Origin: an uncultured Shewanella sp.
GTDB taxonomy: Bacteria > Pseudomonadota > Gammaproteobacteria > Enterobacterales > Shewanellaceae
Length of the DNA: 64,000 nucleotides
NCBI GenBank assembly: GCA_947503555.1
Contig: CANNEE010000010.1
Span: forward strand, 62,001 to 126,000
Direction: 5' to 3'
Part shown: positions 63,437 through 64,000 of the stretch, piece after piece
Layout of the letters: every line of letters starts with the position of its first letter
Position numbering within the stretch: the stretch's first letter is position 1
The notes under the pieces: generated by a model
Databases searched by the model: none
Seen by the model: the letters and a program-made list of their open reading frames with translations, nothing else
What the model was told of the DNA's origin: nothing
Made by a program: the position numbers and the translations under genes

Positions 63437-63940
63437 ATGGAAAATCGCTGGCAAATAGCGACGTCAGCAGGCGTTTTAGCTGCAGTGTGGTGTGGTGTTG
63501 CGGATCTTTTTCACTTAGTGACTTGGGTCGGCTTTTTAGGCTGCACAACCTATTTCGCACAGCCAAAAGCCGGATTTCAAGGAGTGCTGTTAGGCTGGGC
63601 GACAAACCTATCTGGTGTATTTTGGGCGTGGCTGATCATTACAGGAGCAGGTTTCTTTGACTCAGCGTTTATGGGCTACCTGTTTTGCGGGTTGGCTACC
63701 ATGGGCATGTGTTTGCAAGCCAGTTACCATAGGCTATCTTTCATTCCTGGCGCTTTCGTCGGTTGTTGTGCCACCTTTGGTATGGCCGGAGATGTTGCCA
63801 GTGTTCTTCCCGCACTCTTTGTCGGTGTGTTACTTGGCTATAGCATGACGTGCTTTACCGGTGTGCTGATTAGTTGGACGCAAAAGCTAAAACCTGCTGA
63901 AAAAAAGCGCGAGACTAAGCTAGCGGAAGAGGCTTCTTAA
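63437..63940 (+). CDS. DUF1097 family membrane protein
   Basis: Inner-membrane protein of 167 residues with about five hydrophobic segments (LAAVWCGVADLFHLVTWVGF onward). The stretch CTTYFAQPKAGF and the Gly-rich GLATMGMCLQAS fit DUF1097 (YcdZ). AAGGGG precedes the ATG. The C-terminal tail is charged (KPAEKKRETKLAEEAS). Function unknown. Nothing is seen from 63941 to the right edge. Confidence 0.85.
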   Translation: MENRWQIATSAGVLAAVWCGVADLFHLVTWVGFLGCTTYFAQPKAGFQGVLLGWATNLSGVFWAWLIITGAGFFDSAFMGYLFCGLATMGMCLQASYHRLSFIPGAFVGCCATFGMAGDVASVLPALFVGVLLGYSMTCFTGVLISWTQKLKPAEKKRETKLAEEAS

Positions 63941-64000
63941 TCAGGTACGACTTCAAATTATAATTTCTTCTTATTGAGTGATCTTGAACACGGAACGAGT

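Noticed and set aside
9-64000. tRNA, rRNA or toxin-antitoxin loci.
   Set aside because: I saw no cloverleaf-like sequence ending in CCA, no rRNA-like block and no paired short toxin-antitoxin frames.

Overview
The window reads as chromosomal DNA of a marine gammaproteobacterium, most likely Shewanella or a close relative. Support comes from the gene set and order (trpEGDCFBA followed by rnm-yciO-scpA-scpB-rluB-yciK and sohB, a VolA-type lipase, a TIGR04219-type barrel, PqiABC), the fused trpCF, the separate trpG and the high density of chemoreceptors. This assignment is by recognition of protein families; no database search was run.

Layout. 1-9.1 kb: the 3' part of a chemoreceptor gene, the ydbH-ynbE-ydbL envelope operon, a hexose-6-phosphate mutarotase (YeaD) and a second chemoreceptor. 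9.1-25.6 kb: an envelope block with two paralogous modules. Each has a LysR regulator facing an RND membrane-fusion lipoprotein, an RND pump and a PagL-type lipid A 3-O-deacylase. Between them sits a complete pqiABC operon whose first gene appears to start at AUU. 25.7-28.5 kb: RraB-like RNase E regulator and a third chemoreceptor. 28.5-33.4 kb: an accessory patch with a lone AT-rich gene flanked by attC-like half sites, a DUF350 gene coupled to a 5'-truncated metzincin-like gene, one full and two truncated copies of a Y1 (HUH) transposase element, a Mor-family gene remnant and a small Pmp3-like membrane gene. 33.5-38.5 kb: pirin/YqjG/DoxX genes divergent from a YhaJ-like LysR regulator, then a fourth chemoreceptor. 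38.6-45.7 kb: the tryptophan operon on the minus strand with a readable trpL leader peptide (three Trp codons) and attenuator. 46-64 kb: mostly core genes (small lipoprotein, periplasmic binding protein, cytochrome b561, rnm, yciO, scpAB, rluB, yciK, volA, sohB, a GGDEF protein, an M28 peptidase, an outer-membrane barrel, dgkA, a periplasmic-type ATP DNA ligase, a low-molecular-weight tyrosine phosphatase and a DUF1097 membrane protein).

How they fit together. The largest theme is the cell envelope: YdbH/YnbE/YdbL and PqiABC are lipid-transport systems between the membranes, the two pump modules pair LysR-controlled efflux with a predicted lipid A-modifying enzyme, and VolA and DgkA handle phospholipids. 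The most distinctive features are the duplicated LysR/RND/PagL modules around pqiABC, the AUU start of pqiA, the cassette-like gene at 28.8-29.4 kb, the HUH element whose right end is defined by three copies, and two mutually exclusive hairpins upstream of volA. No tRNA, rRNA or CRISPR array was seen.
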